Source: Verrucomicrobium spinosum DSM 4136 = JCM 18804
GTDB taxonomy: Bacteria > Verrucomicrobiota > Verrucomicrobiia > Verrucomicrobiales > Verrucomicrobiaceae
Assembly: GCF_000172155.1 (NCBI RefSeq)
Contig: NZ_ABIZ01000001.1
Coordinates: 558,001-622,000 of the forward strand
Direction of reading: 5' to 3'
DNA: 64,000 bases
A program made the translations under genes and the position numbers. This document shows, one piece after another, positions 53,749-63,200 of this stretch. The notes under the pieces were generated by a model that saw nothing but the letters and a program-made list of their open reading frames with translations, searched no databases and was not told the origin of the DNA. Positions within the stretch are counted from its first letter, which is position 1; every line of letters starts with the position of its first letter.

Positions 53749-54522
53749 ATGCGCACTTCCAACATCCTTGCCAAACTCCGCACTGGCGGTGTGGCCCGGG
53801 TCTGCTCGACCGGGGCGGCCATCCAGTCATTCCCTCAGCATGCGCAGCGGGCCGGATTTGATGCAGTGGTGTTGGACGGCGAACATCGTCCCTGGCATGC
53901 GGGGGATGTCTCGTTGATGCTGGCCCAGGCGAAGCTGGCGAATGTGGACACCTTGTGGAGGACGCCCTCGGTCGAGCCGGTGGCGTTGTCGCGAGTGTTG
54001 GAGGACGGAGCTACAGGCGTCATGGTGCCGATGGTGGAGACTGTGGAGCAGGCGGCCGCGGTGGTGGCTGCCGCCAAGCATCCGCCGCTTGGCAATCGTG
54101 GACTGGATGGCTCGTGGGTCGATGGCGATTTCGGCGCGCATGCCAAGGATGCCTATGTGGCACATGCCTTGGCGGAGACCTTGGTGGTGCTGATGATCGA
54201 ATCCCCGCAAGGCGTGGCCAATGCGGAGGCTATCGCGGCTTTGCCGGGTGTGGACGTGTTGTTCATTGGCCCAGGGGACTTGTCATTGCGGTTGGGCTGC
54301 AAGCCGTCGCTTCAGGAAACAAAAATGCGTAGTGCCGTGGAGACGGTGGCCGCGGCGTGTGCGAGGCAGGGGAAGTGCTTGGGGCATCCCGCCAAGAGCG
54401 CGGATGATGCGCGGGAGGTGATCGGCATGGGGGCGCGATTCGTAATGATGGGCAGCGAAGGCCAGGCCGTGCAGCAGCATTTGCAGGCGTGCAAAGGGAT
54501 GCTGGATGGGGCGGGAGTGTGA
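53749..54522 (+). CDS. HpcH/HpaI-family class II aldolase
   Basis: 257 residues. TIM barrel of 2,4-dihydroxyhept-2-ene-dioate aldolase type: FDAVVLDGEHRPWHAGDV, LWRTPSVEPVALSRVLEDGATGVMVPMVET (in part), MIESPQGVANAEAIAALPGV (metal-binding Glu) and LFIGPGDLSLRLG (metal-binding Asp). Such aldolases cleave hydroxy-keto acids to pyruvate and an aldehyde, using a divalent metal. The gene is 26 bases after the toxin gene and probably belongs with the D-amino-acid and dipeptide genes further up. Confidence 0.9.
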   Translation: MRTSNILAKLRTGGVARVCSTGAAIQSFPQHAQRAGFDAVVLDGEHRPWHAGDVSLMLAQAKLANVDTLWRTPSVEPVALSRVLEDGATGVMVPMVETVEQAAAVVAAAKHPPLGNRGLDGSWVDGDFGAHAKDAYVAHALAETLVVLMIESPQGVANAEAIAALPGVDVLFIGPGDLSLRLGCKPSLQETKMRSAVETVAAACARQGKCLGHPAKSADDAREVIGMGARFVMMGSEGQAVQQHLQACKGMLDGAGV

Positions 54523-54894
54523 GGTGGAGTGGATGTGGTGGACGCGGCGAAATGGGCCTACCGCTCCGCGGTAGAGTTGGCTCCTGCAGCCCCATGGGTG
54601 GTCCTCGCTACGCCCGGCCGACCCATGGCTACGCATGGTGAACCCTCAGGGTTCGATATGTCACGAGATGGAGCTGGTGGGTTGAATTTCAGCGCTCCTG
54701 CTTTTTGACGAGAAATGAAAGATTCCGTATTCCTGTATTGAACCCGGAGGGTTCGCCATGAGTAGCCATGGGTGAAGGGAGCGTAGCGATCGCAACCCAT
54801 GGAAATGGTTGGGGCGAATCTACCGCGGAGCGGTAAGCCCATCGCGTGGCATGCCCCTGAGGATGGCCATGCGCGATAGGCATCTCTTTCCCCA
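54523..54894. other. Gap filled by a long inverted repeat
   Basis: About 370 bases between convergent genes, most of it the inverted repeat at 54552-54842. I see no protein-coding frame and no clear T-tract terminator. Confidence 0.7.
54552..54842. repeat. MITE-like long inverted repeat
   Basis: Two 107-base arms (54552-54658 and 54736-54842) pair along their length at roughly three-quarters identity around a 77-base centre. Blocks include TACCGCTCCGCGGTAG, CGCTACGC, ACCCATGGCTAC and GAACCCTC.GGGTTC. It carries no gene. Confidence 0.75.
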
Positions 54895-56493
54895 TCACCC
54901 CAGCTTTCCCGTCAGCACACCCCGGGCATCCGTGGGATTGGGTTTCATCCGGTTCATGCTGTTGACGAAAGCGATCTTCACGGTGTCGTTCTCAAAGGTG
55001 GCGGTGATGAAATCGTGATGGGGTGTTTCGTAGTACCGCCATTGCATCTCTAGGGTCTTCTCGTCCTTCCAGGCGGCGCTGGAGGCGATCTTGAACGGCG
55101 TGCCCGCAGGGGAGGCCCCACCGGAGATGAGGCGCGGCGGGGTGCCGGGCAGGCCGGTTTCCCCCTTCACCCAGGAGCCGACACCGCAGGTGACGACGTG
55201 TTCCTTCCCGCCCGCTTGAGCGGTGAAAACGCACTGTCCGCCCTCGATCTTGAACTGCACCTTCTCAATGCCGAGGCTGTTGGTTTCCAGGGCATACGTC
55301 TTGCCGCTGATCCCTGCCGGATCTGAAGACGCCTTCTTGCCCACCAGGGGAGGCAGGGCCAGCGCGCCCAACGTACTCTTCAAGCGCTGCTCAGCCTCGG
55401 GATTGGCGGGGAGCGTAGCGTCCTTCTTCAGGGCGGGGAGCAGATGTTCCCAGATGAGATCCAGCTGACCCTGCATGCTGGGGCTCTCGCTATTGATGGC
55501 AATCACCGTTTCCTGCTCGGGAAGAAGAATGGTGAATTGGCCGAAAGCTCCGTCGCCGCGGTAGGCACCGTGTTGACTGCGCCAGAACTGGTAGGCGTAG
55601 CCCTGGAGCCAGTCGTTCTGCTCCTTCGGCCGGGTCGGCTTGGCGGGCTCGGGCTGCTGGATCTTGAAGCTGGTTGCCTCCTCGATCCACGATGCGGGCA
55701 GGATCTGTTTCCGCTGCCACTGGCCTTTTTGGAGGAAGAGCTGGCCAAACTTGGCGAGGGCTCCGGTGGGAACGCTCAAGCCCCAGCCTCCGGTGTTGAT
55801 CCCCTTGGGGCAGCTCTCCCACGTGGGAGCCTGGATGGCGAGGGGCTCGAAGAGGCGCGGGGTGAGGTATTGCAGGATGGGCTGCCCTACCAGCTTTTGT
55901 ACAATGGCGGAGCACATGTAGGTGGCGGCACTGTTGTACATGAACACCGTGCCAGGCTGGTGGGTGATGGGCTGGGCCAGGAAGGTTCGCACCCAGTGGT
56001 CGGACTTCACCACTGCCTGGGTGGGCTCCTTCTCATTGCCAACAGACATGGTGAGCAGGTCCTTCACCGTCAGGGCTGCAAGGTTGTCGCTCACGGTGGC
56101 CGGCAGGTCATCGGGGAAAAAGGAAACCACCTTGTCCGTGACCTTGAGCCGGCCTTCTGCCACGGCAAAGCCGACGGCGGTGGAGGTGAAGCTCTTGCTC
56201 ATGGAGTACAGCGTGTGGCGCAGGTCCGGGGCGTAAGGATCCCACCAGCCTTCGGCGATCACGTGCCCGCGCCGCGCCATCACGAAGCCGTGCATCTCAT
56301 GATTGCTTGTCGCCAGGGCGTCAAAGAAGGCCTGGATGCTGGCGCTGGATACGCCCTGCGCCTCTGGCGTGCTGCGGGGGAGTGCCGTGAAGGTTGCCTT
56401 GGACTCAGCGAAGAGGACGGCGCTGGGTGCCCAGGAAATAGCGGCGAGACCGGAGCCCAGTTGCTTGAGGAAAGTGCGTCGGGAGGCGTGCAT
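54895..56493 (-). CDS. Beta-lactamase-fold serine hydrolase, exported
   Basis: 532 residues. The N-terminus SRRTFLKQLGSGLAA resembles a Tat signal. The class C beta-lactamase/esterase fold follows: SxxK as SMSK in LYSMSKSFTSTAVGFAVAEG, Tyr motif YNS in FMYNSAATYMCSAIVQKLVG and a C-terminal HGAYRGDGAFGQFTILLPEQ. An extra C-terminal domain (about 390-532) with DTVKIAFVNSMNRMKP may bind substrate. Real substrates (peptides, esters, wall fragments) are unknown. It is divergent from a second such gene, with only 77 bases between starts. Confidence 0.88.
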   Translation of the reverse strand: MHASRRTFLKQLGSGLAAISWAPSAVLFAESKATFTALPRSTPEAQGVSSASIQAFFDALATSNHEMHGFVMARRGHVIAEGWWDPYAPDLRHTLYSMSKSFTSTAVGFAVAEGRLKVTDKVVSFFPDDLPATVSDNLAALTVKDLLTMSVGNEKEPTQAVVKSDHWVRTFLAQPITHQPGTVFMYNSAATYMCSAIVQKLVGQPILQYLTPRLFEPLAIQAPTWESCPKGINTGGWGLSVPTGALAKFGQLFLQKGQWQRKQILPASWIEEATSFKIQQPEPAKPTRPKEQNDWLQGYAYQFWRSQHGAYRGDGAFGQFTILLPEQETVIAINSESPSMQGQLDLIWEHLLPALKKDATLPANPEAEQRLKSTLGALALPPLVGKKASSDPAGISGKTYALETNSLGIEKVQFKIEGGQCVFTAQAGGKEHVVTCGVGSWVKGETGLPGTPPRLISGGASPAGTPFKIASSAAWKDEKTLEMQWRYYETPHHDFITATFENDTVKIAFVNSMNRMKPNPTDARGVLTGKLG

Positions 56494-56570
56494 GGCCCCG
56501 AGGATGGGCAGAATTTCATCTGAACCTCAAGTGAATAAATGCTTCCCTGGAGCGTATCCTCGCCCTCCTC

Positions 56571-57824
56571 ATGTTTTCCCATCGCCTCTCAATCCCAAGC
56601 CTGGTGCTGTGCACTGGTGCGCTTATCCTCTCTCCCATCGTCCCCGCCGCAGAAGACTATTTCCCGCCACCGGACAGCCAGGGAGGCTGGCGGACGCTGG
56701 AGACGACGGACGAGATTCGCGACAAGGCGGGCATGGATCTGGCCAAGCTGGAGCAGGCCTATGCGTTCACGGAGCGGTGCAGCCAGAACGGTGGGCTGCT
56801 CGTGGTGCGCAAGGGCTACCTGGTCTTTGAAAAGTACTTCGGCCGGGCTCATCGCAATGCCAATCCCGACATGGCTTCCACCGGCAAGGCGTACACCAGC
56901 ATCGCCTGCGGCATCATGCTGAATGAGTTCAAGGACAAGATTCCGGAGGGGCTGGATACGAAAGTCTTCACGGAGAAATACCTGCCTGAAGCCTTGCCGC
57001 TGAACGATCCGCGCAAGGCGGACATCAAGCTGGGCCAACTGCTCTGCATGACCGCTGGGTACTGGGGAGAGGGGCAGGCCCCGTCTGGTTACGTGATGGG
57101 CAAGTCCACGCCGCTCAAACCTGTGCCGGGCCAGAACATCAAAGACCTGGACCAGTCATCACTGAAGGTGCCGCTCTGGACGGATCCGGGGGCTGGCTAT
57201 TCCTATTCATCTCCCGCTCCGCATATTGCCTCGATTGTGCTGCGTCACGTGACCGGGATGGAACTTCAAGATTACATCCGCAAGCGCCTGGGAGATCCCA
57301 TGGGCTGGGAGTCGTGGGGATATTGCCTGCATCGTGGCGACTACGACATGCCGCATGCCAATGGCGCGGGCAGCATCGCCGTGCACGCCACGGATGCGTT
57401 GCGCTTCGGCTACTGCCTCCTGCGCGAGGGCCGTTGGGGAAATCAGCAGCTGGTACCAGCCGAGTACATCAAGCTCTGTCAGCAGGCGTCGCCGTACAAT
57501 CCGCACACGCCGTTCTCGCTGCAGTTCGAGCACAATGCCGACGGGCACGTGGTGGGAGCACCCCGGGACGCCTTCTATAAATCCGGGGCGGGAGGTTTCG
57601 GTATCTTTGTGGTGCCTTCACTGGATCTGGTGATCTACAAGCTGGGTGGCAAAGACGGCCAGTACGATCCCGCACTCACCGGGCTGCCGCAGCCGTTCCA
57701 GTACGATGGTTCGAGAGATAACTGGCAGCCTGTTCCCCGGACGGGATTTCATGAGGGCAGCATGGGAGGAGATGACGGCCTGCGACGCGTGCTGGAGATG
57801 GTCGCGGCCGCCATCCGCGGGTGA
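56571..57824 (+). CDS. Beta-lactamase-fold serine hydrolase, exported (second)
   Basis: 417 residues. Sec signal peptide ending IVPAAED. SxxK as STGK in DMASTGKAYTSIACGIML, Tyr motif YSY in GAGYSYSSPAPHIASIVLRHVTG, and a SGAGGFGIFVVPSLDLVIYKLGG C-terminal block. It shares the fold but little sequence with the divergent neighbour, so they are distant paralogues. TATCCT, 10 bases before the ATG, may be its -10. A strong hairpin ends the gene at 57857-57897. Confidence 0.88.
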   Translation: MFSHRLSIPSLVLCTGALILSPIVPAAEDYFPPPDSQGGWRTLETTDEIRDKAGMDLAKLEQAYAFTERCSQNGGLLVVRKGYLVFEKYFGRAHRNANPDMASTGKAYTSIACGIMLNEFKDKIPEGLDTKVFTEKYLPEALPLNDPRKADIKLGQLLCMTAGYWGEGQAPSGYVMGKSTPLKPVPGQNIKDLDQSSLKVPLWTDPGAGYSYSSPAPHIASIVLRHVTGMELQDYIRKRLGDPMGWESWGYCLHRGDYDMPHANGAGSIAVHATDALRFGYCLLREGRWGNQQLVPAEYIKLCQQASPYNPHTPFSLQFEHNADGHVVGAPRDAFYKSGAGGFGIFVVPSLDLVIYKLGGKDGQYDPALTGLPQPFQYDGSRDNWQPVPRTGFHEGSMGGDDGLRRVLEMVAAAIRG

Positions 57825-57856
57825 AACTGAACAAAGGACGACTCAATTTCTGACAA

Positions 57857-57897
57857 GCCCGGCTGGAAGGACCTCGAAGGGTTCCTTCCAGCCGGGC
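57857..57897 (+). terminator. Strong hairpin between convergent genes
   Basis: GCCCGGCTGGAAGGA (57857-57871) pairs perfectly with 57883-57897. The T-tract is poor (ATCATTGT), so it may work with both converging genes rather than as a classical terminator. Confidence 0.6.
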
Positions 57898-57898
57898 A

Positions 57899-58483
57899 TC
57901 ATTGTCGCAGGAAGTGCTTCCAGTCCCGCACGTCGTGGACGTTGCGGATGAGCAGCGTCACGGGCACGGCCTTGGGAGTCACCGGAGGGCGTTGCAAACG
58001 CAAGCCCGCCTCCTGGGGCAGGCGGTCAGCCTTCCGGGTATTGATTTTCCGGTCAGCCAGCACGCAGTTTTCCCAGGACGAAGCCCCACCCCGGGACCGG
58101 GGCACGACGTGGTCGATGTTGCCTTCGTTCCGGGCCAGCTTGCGCCCCGTGTACTGGCAGACGCCGCCATCCCGTTCCCAGATGCCCCGGGCGGTGAAGC
58201 TGGGGCGATGGAGCGGGACTTTGTCGTAACGGGCGGCCACCACCACGGTCGGCACACGGACAGGGCCGTGGGTTGTCTTGACGGATTGGTCGCCGTCGCG
58301 AACGGGCAGCTTGAGCCACTGCTCCCAGGTCACGGGGACGATCGACTGGTCATCCTGGACGTCGAGGCCGGTGGCGGCTCCGGTGGAAAGCATGCAGAAG
58401 GCTTCGGCAGGAGTCTTGACGTGGATGGCCTGCCAGCATCGGTTCAGCACCAGCACGGTGCTCTTGTTCAGGATGTCAGACAT
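57899..58483 (-). CDS. HNH endonuclease-like protein
   Basis: 194 residues from the ATG at 58483. The N-terminal half starts with STVLVLNRCWQAIHVKTPAEAF, a conserved lead-in of this family. The HNH site is in the C-terminal half: CQYTGRKL, NIDHVVPRSRGGASSWENCVLADRKIN, then a Lys/Arg-rich tail. It is a ββα-metal nuclease fold; of the zinc-finger Cys pairs only one Cys remains. Standalone HNH proteins act in DNA repair, restriction or phage packaging. It lies downstream of the RlaP-like gene on the same strand. Confidence 0.88.
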   Translation of the reverse strand: MSDILNKSTVLVLNRCWQAIHVKTPAEAFCMLSTGAATGLDVQDDQSIVPVTWEQWLKLPVRDGDQSVKTTHGPVRVPTVVVAARYDKVPLHRPSFTARGIWERDGGVCQYTGRKLARNEGNIDHVVPRSRGGASSWENCVLADRKINTRKADRLPQEAGLRLQRPPVTPKAVPVTLLIRNVHDVRDWKHFLRQ

Positions 58484-58538
58484 AATCGAAAGGGGGAAAG
58501 GGGAGGGGAATGAATAAGTGATTTCATGAACCAAGAAA

Positions 58539-58555
58539 GCCCGGCTGAACCGGGC
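58539..58555 (-). terminator. Weak terminator after the RlaP-like gene
   Basis: GCCCGG/CCGGGC stem (58539-58544 and 58550-58555) followed on the minus strand by TTTCTT. A second GC-rich hairpin (58575-58611) lies just before it. The HNH gene behind it may thus be expressed less, or from its own promoter. Confidence 0.4.
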
Positions 58556-58639
58556 GGATTGGGGAGACGGGTTTCCGTCCGCCCTGCGCGGGGGGGCGCG
58601 AGGGCGGACGGTGGTTTTGGGGGAGGAGTAGGCCGACGT

Positions 58640-59440
58640 CTAGGCGGCCAGGGCGTGCAGGCGGAAGAAGGCATCAAGCTCGTCCACATCCCCCGAAACA
58701 TCCGTGGGATGATTCAGGGCATCCAGACGCACCAGCTCCAGTTCCACGAACTGGGACAGCACCTCCACCGGCGGGGCCGCAGAGAGCTCTTTGGCGCTCT
58801 GCTTCCGGGCCACCAGCTCTGCCACGGCCTCGCGGACGTCGGCTTCATCCAGCACCGCGTTCACCAGCTCCTGGAAGAGCATGGGGACCGGGGACTGGAA
58901 GCGCTCGATCCAGCGGCAGGCCAGCAGCGGGCGCAGCACATAGAGATACTTCTTCAAGCTCACCATGTCGCGGCCGCGCAGGTAGTCGCGGTAGTTGCCG
59001 AAAGCCATGTGCAGGTAGTGCACGAAGCACTTCTTGGGCGAGTAGAACTCCTCGGAGAGAGCGCGGAACTGTTCGAGGAACGCGGGATCGCTCCAGTACA
59101 CCATGGGCGAGCGCAGCCACTCCATGAGGGAGGGGTTGCTCTTGCGCAGCAGACGCAGAGCCTTCCGCAGCTCCCAACCGCTCACATCCAGCTCCTCGCT
59201 GATGGGCAGCTCGATCACATCGCGCTTTTCATCAACGGAAAGGTACCAGTCGCGCTCGTGGACATAGAGGAAGCGCACGTCGTAGTCGCTGTCCGGGGAG
59301 GCGAAACCCCAGGCGCGGCTGCCGCTTTCGCAGGCGTAGAGCACGCGCACACCGCGGCGGAACTCGAGATCCTGCAGCGTGTTCTGCACGCGTCTGACAA
59401 CTCCTGGATCGAGGGCGGAGGGGAAGGGTTTCAAAGTCAT
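58640..59440 (-). CDS. RlaP-like (COG3541) nucleotidyltransferase
   Basis: 266 residues from the ATG at 59440; the frame above it is not family-like. Pol-beta fold motif GSRAWGFASPDSDYDVRFLYVHE, with G-S and D-x-D metal ligands, then ELRKALRLLRKSNPSLMEWLRSP and LFQELVNAVLDEADVREAV as the helical C-terminal part. Members occur in RNA-repair gene sets (hence RlaP) and in phages; the nucleotide and acceptor are not established. It is followed by the HNH gene. An inverted repeat (ATGTTAT...ATAACAT, 59557-59589) lies upstream. Confidence 0.85.
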   Translation of the reverse strand: MTLKPFPSALDPGVVRRVQNTLQDLEFRRGVRVLYACESGSRAWGFASPDSDYDVRFLYVHERDWYLSVDEKRDVIELPISEELDVSGWELRKALRLLRKSNPSLMEWLRSPMVYWSDPAFLEQFRALSEEFYSPKKCFVHYLHMAFGNYRDYLRGRDMVSLKKYLYVLRPLLACRWIERFQSPVPMLFQELVNAVLDEADVREAVAELVARKQSAKELSAAPPVEVLSQFVELELVRLDALNHPTDVSGDVDELDAFFRLHALAA

Positions 59441-59892
59441 GGGAGGGGAGGTTGAGGAGAGGGAGAAAGGGGCCGGAGAAATCCGGAGGGAGGGGCGGGC
59501 ACTAAGTATGGAGTGCAAAAAAGACAGGGCAGGAAATGGGCGCAGACTTACCCCTGATGTTATCGTCCAAGTTACAAAGACAATAACATTGACAGCCGTT
59601 GCTCGTGGGCGACCCTGGTGGCCGCACCGGCATTGGACATCTCGGCGTGAGACTGGATAAGGCTGGTGACCCGGGTGTTGCCCCGCCGTCAGTTGGAGCT
59701 GGCGGCAGGACGATGGCTACCCTGTCAGGAAGTGGGAGAGTGTTTTAGAAGAAGGTGGGCCTCCGATCTGGTTGAGGGTGGTCTGGTTTTGGTTCTGGGG
59801 GGGGTAATCAGTGGAAAGACAGGGCGGAAAACAAAAAACCCTGCCGGCCTTATCAGGGCGGGCAGGGTTCAGAAAAACTATGGATCAATCCA
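59441..59892. other. Gap with an inverted repeat upstream of the RlaP-like gene
   Basis: About 450 bases. It holds the palindromic pair ATGTTAT (59557-59563) and ATAACAT (59583-59589), the only AT-rich stretch nearby and a possible operator or promoter region of the RlaP-like gene. The small-ORF terminator is at 59837-59869. No supported gene. Confidence 0.55.
59837..59869 (-). terminator. Terminator of the small ORF
   Basis: AACCCTGCC (59837-59845) pairs with GGCAGGGTT (59861-59869); on the minus strand a TTTTTTGTTTT run follows. It lies 23 bases past the stop of the 53-residue ORF and has no other gene to serve. Confidence 0.8.
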
Positions 59893-60054
59893 TCAGATCT
59901 GAATCTGCCTGCCGGTTCCTTCGTGCGCTGCCTGTTTGCTACCGTCGCAGGTGAGCACGACAAGTCGGACGACCGGAATGGCCTGGAACATGCCGGAACG
60001 CGTCAGCCAGGAGGCTGCAGGCGTTGCGTAGGTGCTGTTCCAGTTGGAGTTCAT
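59893..60054 (-). CDS. Small 53-residue hypothetical protein
   Basis: ATG at 60054, TGA at 59893. It begins MNSNWNSTYATPAASW, continues with a mixed hydrophobic middle (GMFQAIPVVRLVVLTCDGSK) and ends GTGRQIQI. There is no membrane segment or Cys pair. It is too short for ordinary gene finding, but it sits exactly between a promoter with a palindromic operator (60076-60110) and a terminator (59837-59869), so the transcript is real or was. It could be a small regulator or toxin, or part of a structured RNA. No family is recognised and the ribosome site is poor. Confidence 0.55.
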   Translation of the reverse strand: MNSNWNSTYATPAASWLTRSGMFQAIPVVRLVVLTCDGSKQAAHEGTGRQIQI

Positions 60055-60075
60055 GAGGCGGGATGAAGTTGCCGG

Positions 60076-60104
60076 AGAGTAAGTGGAGTGAATAAGTTGG
60101 TCAA
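60076..60104 (-). promoter_or_regulatory. Candidate promoter of the small ORF
   Basis: On the minus strand TTGACC (60099-60104), 17 bases, TACTCT (60076-60081), then 21 bases to the ATG. The -35 lies in the palindrome at 60091-60110. Confidence 0.6.
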
Positions 60105-60110
60105 CTTATT
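60091..60110. promoter_or_regulatory. Palindromic operator
   Basis: AATAAGTTGGTCAACTTATT: 9-base arms around a 2-base centre, covering the -35 of the small-ORF promoter. This arrangement suggests repression by a dimeric protein. Confidence 0.6.
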
Positions 60111-60276
60111 TTGATGTTATTTTCAGGCGGTGAACCATGTGATTTGCCCGGGTGGGCAGGGTCAGAATTTTCTTTAGGCAGACTGTGGGAAGGTCCGGGG
60201 TGCCGATGAAATGAGGGAAATGTGCTGCTGGGGCATTCTCGCGACAATCACCCATATCGCCCGGTCTCTGCCTGCC

Positions 60277-63200
60277 ATGACTCCCTCCAAGTTCCTCCTC
60301 CTCTGTTCAGCCGTCCTGTTTCCGGCAGGAAATCCCTGGTTGTCAGCCGCCCCGTTGACTTGGGATGTGGATCCCGGCACGTCCGAGGTGCAGGACGGCG
60401 GGGGCAACTGGCTGGATGCCAATCGCTGGCTCAGCGGGGGATCCAACCAGAACTGGGCAGACGGGAACGATGCCCTGTTTGGTGGCGGCTCAGGGCTTGC
60501 CGGGACCGTGACCCTGGCGGCACCCGTGATCGCCGGCTCTCTCACTTTTAATGCTGCGGGCAGCGGCACCTATACGTTGTCTGGCAGCACCCTCACTCTT
60601 TCGACGGGCAATGTGGTGGTGAATGTGAATGCGACCATCAACTCCATCCTTGCGGGCAGCGCGGGCCTGACCAAGACGGGTGCTGGTGTGTTGACCCTGG
60701 GAGGGGCAGGCGCAAACACTTACACGGGGCTCACCACCATCTCTGAGGGCGGGCTCAACCTTAACAAGACGTCTGGAAATGCAGTTGGTGGCGACATTGC
60801 CATTACAAACGGCGGTCGTTTGCAGATGACGCTGGCCAACCAGGTTGCCGACACCGCTGCCATTACCATGAGTGGTGCCACCAGCGTGTTCAATGGCACA
60901 GCCGTGAATGGCGGACAGAGCAACCAGGGGGAGACCTTCGCAAGCCTGACCGTCACTGGGGGCGCTGTGAACTCCGGCAACGGGGTAAATGGCTTTGTGG
61001 TGACGGGGGCAACGACGATGACCGGTGGTGCCGGTAACACGATCTTCGTGGGCAACAGCGGCATGACCTACACGACAAACAGCCTGAGCCTGACCAACAT
61101 CAACTCGGTGGCAGGTGGAAATGTGGCCGCCGTCAACACGTTCACCGTTTACGGTAATACTGCGACACGCATCAGCAGCCTGTTTGTCGGGAACGGTGGC
61201 ATCACGCTGAACAACAGCCGGATCAATCTTCGCAAGGGCTCGGTCGGGACGGCGGGTGCCAAGGGCAGTCGGCTTGTCCTGGACGGGGACATCACTACCA
61301 CCGGGACGTCTGCCTCCTTCATCACGCTGGACACAGCGGCAAGCGCCGAAGGGGTTGCCGATCTTGAACTGAGCAGCACCAGTGCGGCGGTGACCCGCAC
61401 CTTTAACATCGGCGGGGGCGGTGCGAACCTCACCATCGATGTGAGGGTCACCAACGGAGCCTCTGCGGCGGCAGGCATCCTGAAGCAGGGGGCCGGACAG
61501 CTGACTTTCTCAGGCGATGCTGCCTACACTGGGATCACCACCATCAGGGAAGGCATCCTGGCGGTGGCGGGGTCGGGAGGCAAGTTGTCTGGCACGAGCG
61601 CTGTGGTGGTGTCGGGCGGAGGCACATTGCATGTGGGTAGCGGGACTGCGACATCCAGCCTGAACAATGGGATCGCCAACAGGATCAATCCCGCGGCCTC
61701 GCTGGCTCTGGGCGGTGCCGATGCCTCTGGGGGAAATGTGATCCTGGCGGCCGCTGCGATCGGCAACACTCACGCCCAAAGCTTTAGTCAGCTTTCCATC
61801 GGGACGGGCGTTCACAGCATCGCCTCCAATGCCGCCACGGGAACCAACACGCTGACCTTCGATGGGGCTGCTGCCTCTGTCTATACCCGCAGTGCCGGAG
61901 GGTATGTGAATTTTGGGAACCAGGCAGGCTTTGGCGTCGCTTTCACCAACGCGGCCACGGGCAGCTCGGTGGCGGGAACTGCAGCGGATGCCGTGCTGAT
62001 AGGGGCTACGATGAACAACCGGACGGATTTTGTGACGGCGGCGGCAGGGACTTTGGTGGCAGCGACCTACACAAGCACGGGTGCTTCCACTTGGATGACG
62101 GGCAAGAACATGGACGTCACCGGGGATGTGACGACGGGTGCGGGCGATGCGGGCGTCAACAGCCTGCGGTTCAATGACGCAACGGCTCGCTCAGTCACGC
62201 TTGACGGCACGCAGACTCTGACCAGCGGGATGATCCTCAATACGGCCAACGTGGGAGCACGGGACAACATCATCACGGGCGGGGTGCTGAAAGGGGCTGC
62301 AGGCGGTGATCTGCTGGTCATTCAAAACAACGCCAGCGGTCTGCTGACGATCAGTTCTGACATTCAGGATAACGGCAGTGCCACGGCACTGACCAAGGTC
62401 GGGGCGGGGGTGCTGGTCATGAGTGGCACCAATACCTACACGGGCACCACCTATGTCTTGGAGGGCACGCTTCGCACTGCTGGGGTGGCAAGCCTCGGTG
62501 CAGGGAACCTGCTCCTGAATGGCGGCGTATATGAGTCGAACGGCACCTTTGACCGCTCCCTTGGCACGGGGGACAATCAGGTGCAGATCACCGGAGGCGT
62601 ATCCGGATTCAGCGCCTTCGGGGGCAGCCTCACCATCAATCTGGGTGGGGCGGGCGGCACCATTGTCTGGGGGACGTCTTCCTTTCAACCCAGCACGCTG
62701 GTTTTGAATGGCTCCACCGCCAACGCGTCGCTCGATCTGTTGAATGGACTGGACCTGAATGGAGCGGTCAGGACCATCAGCGTTGGTGCCAATGTGGCCA
62801 CGCTTTCAGGACAGATCAGCAACACCGGGGCCGCGGGAAGTGCGGGGCTGACGAAGACGGGAACTGGTGCGCTGCTGATTTCCAGTGCGAACTCGTATGA
62901 TGGCGTGACCACCATCACGGCAGGTGCGCTTCAGGCCGGTCACAATCAGGCGTTTGGCACCAGCACCGTGGTGCTCGCAGGAGGCGAGTTGCAGGCAAGT
63001 GGTGGAGCTCGGGTGCTGGGAAATCAGGTGAGAGTGACGGCCAGCAGCACCATCAGCGGAAGCAATGCCCTGACGCTCAATGGCACCCTCACCAATGGCT
63101 CCACCACGCCCTCGCTGACGAACAGCCTTACCTCAGGAAATGTCCTGACCCTCAATGGCAACGTCTATCTCTCAGAGGACAATACGACCACGGGCCGCTA

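Noticed and set aside
58575-58611. GC-rich hairpin as terminator or riboswitch
   Set aside because: There is no T-tract on either strand and no recognisable ligand-binding core. It may simply add to the weak terminator beside it.
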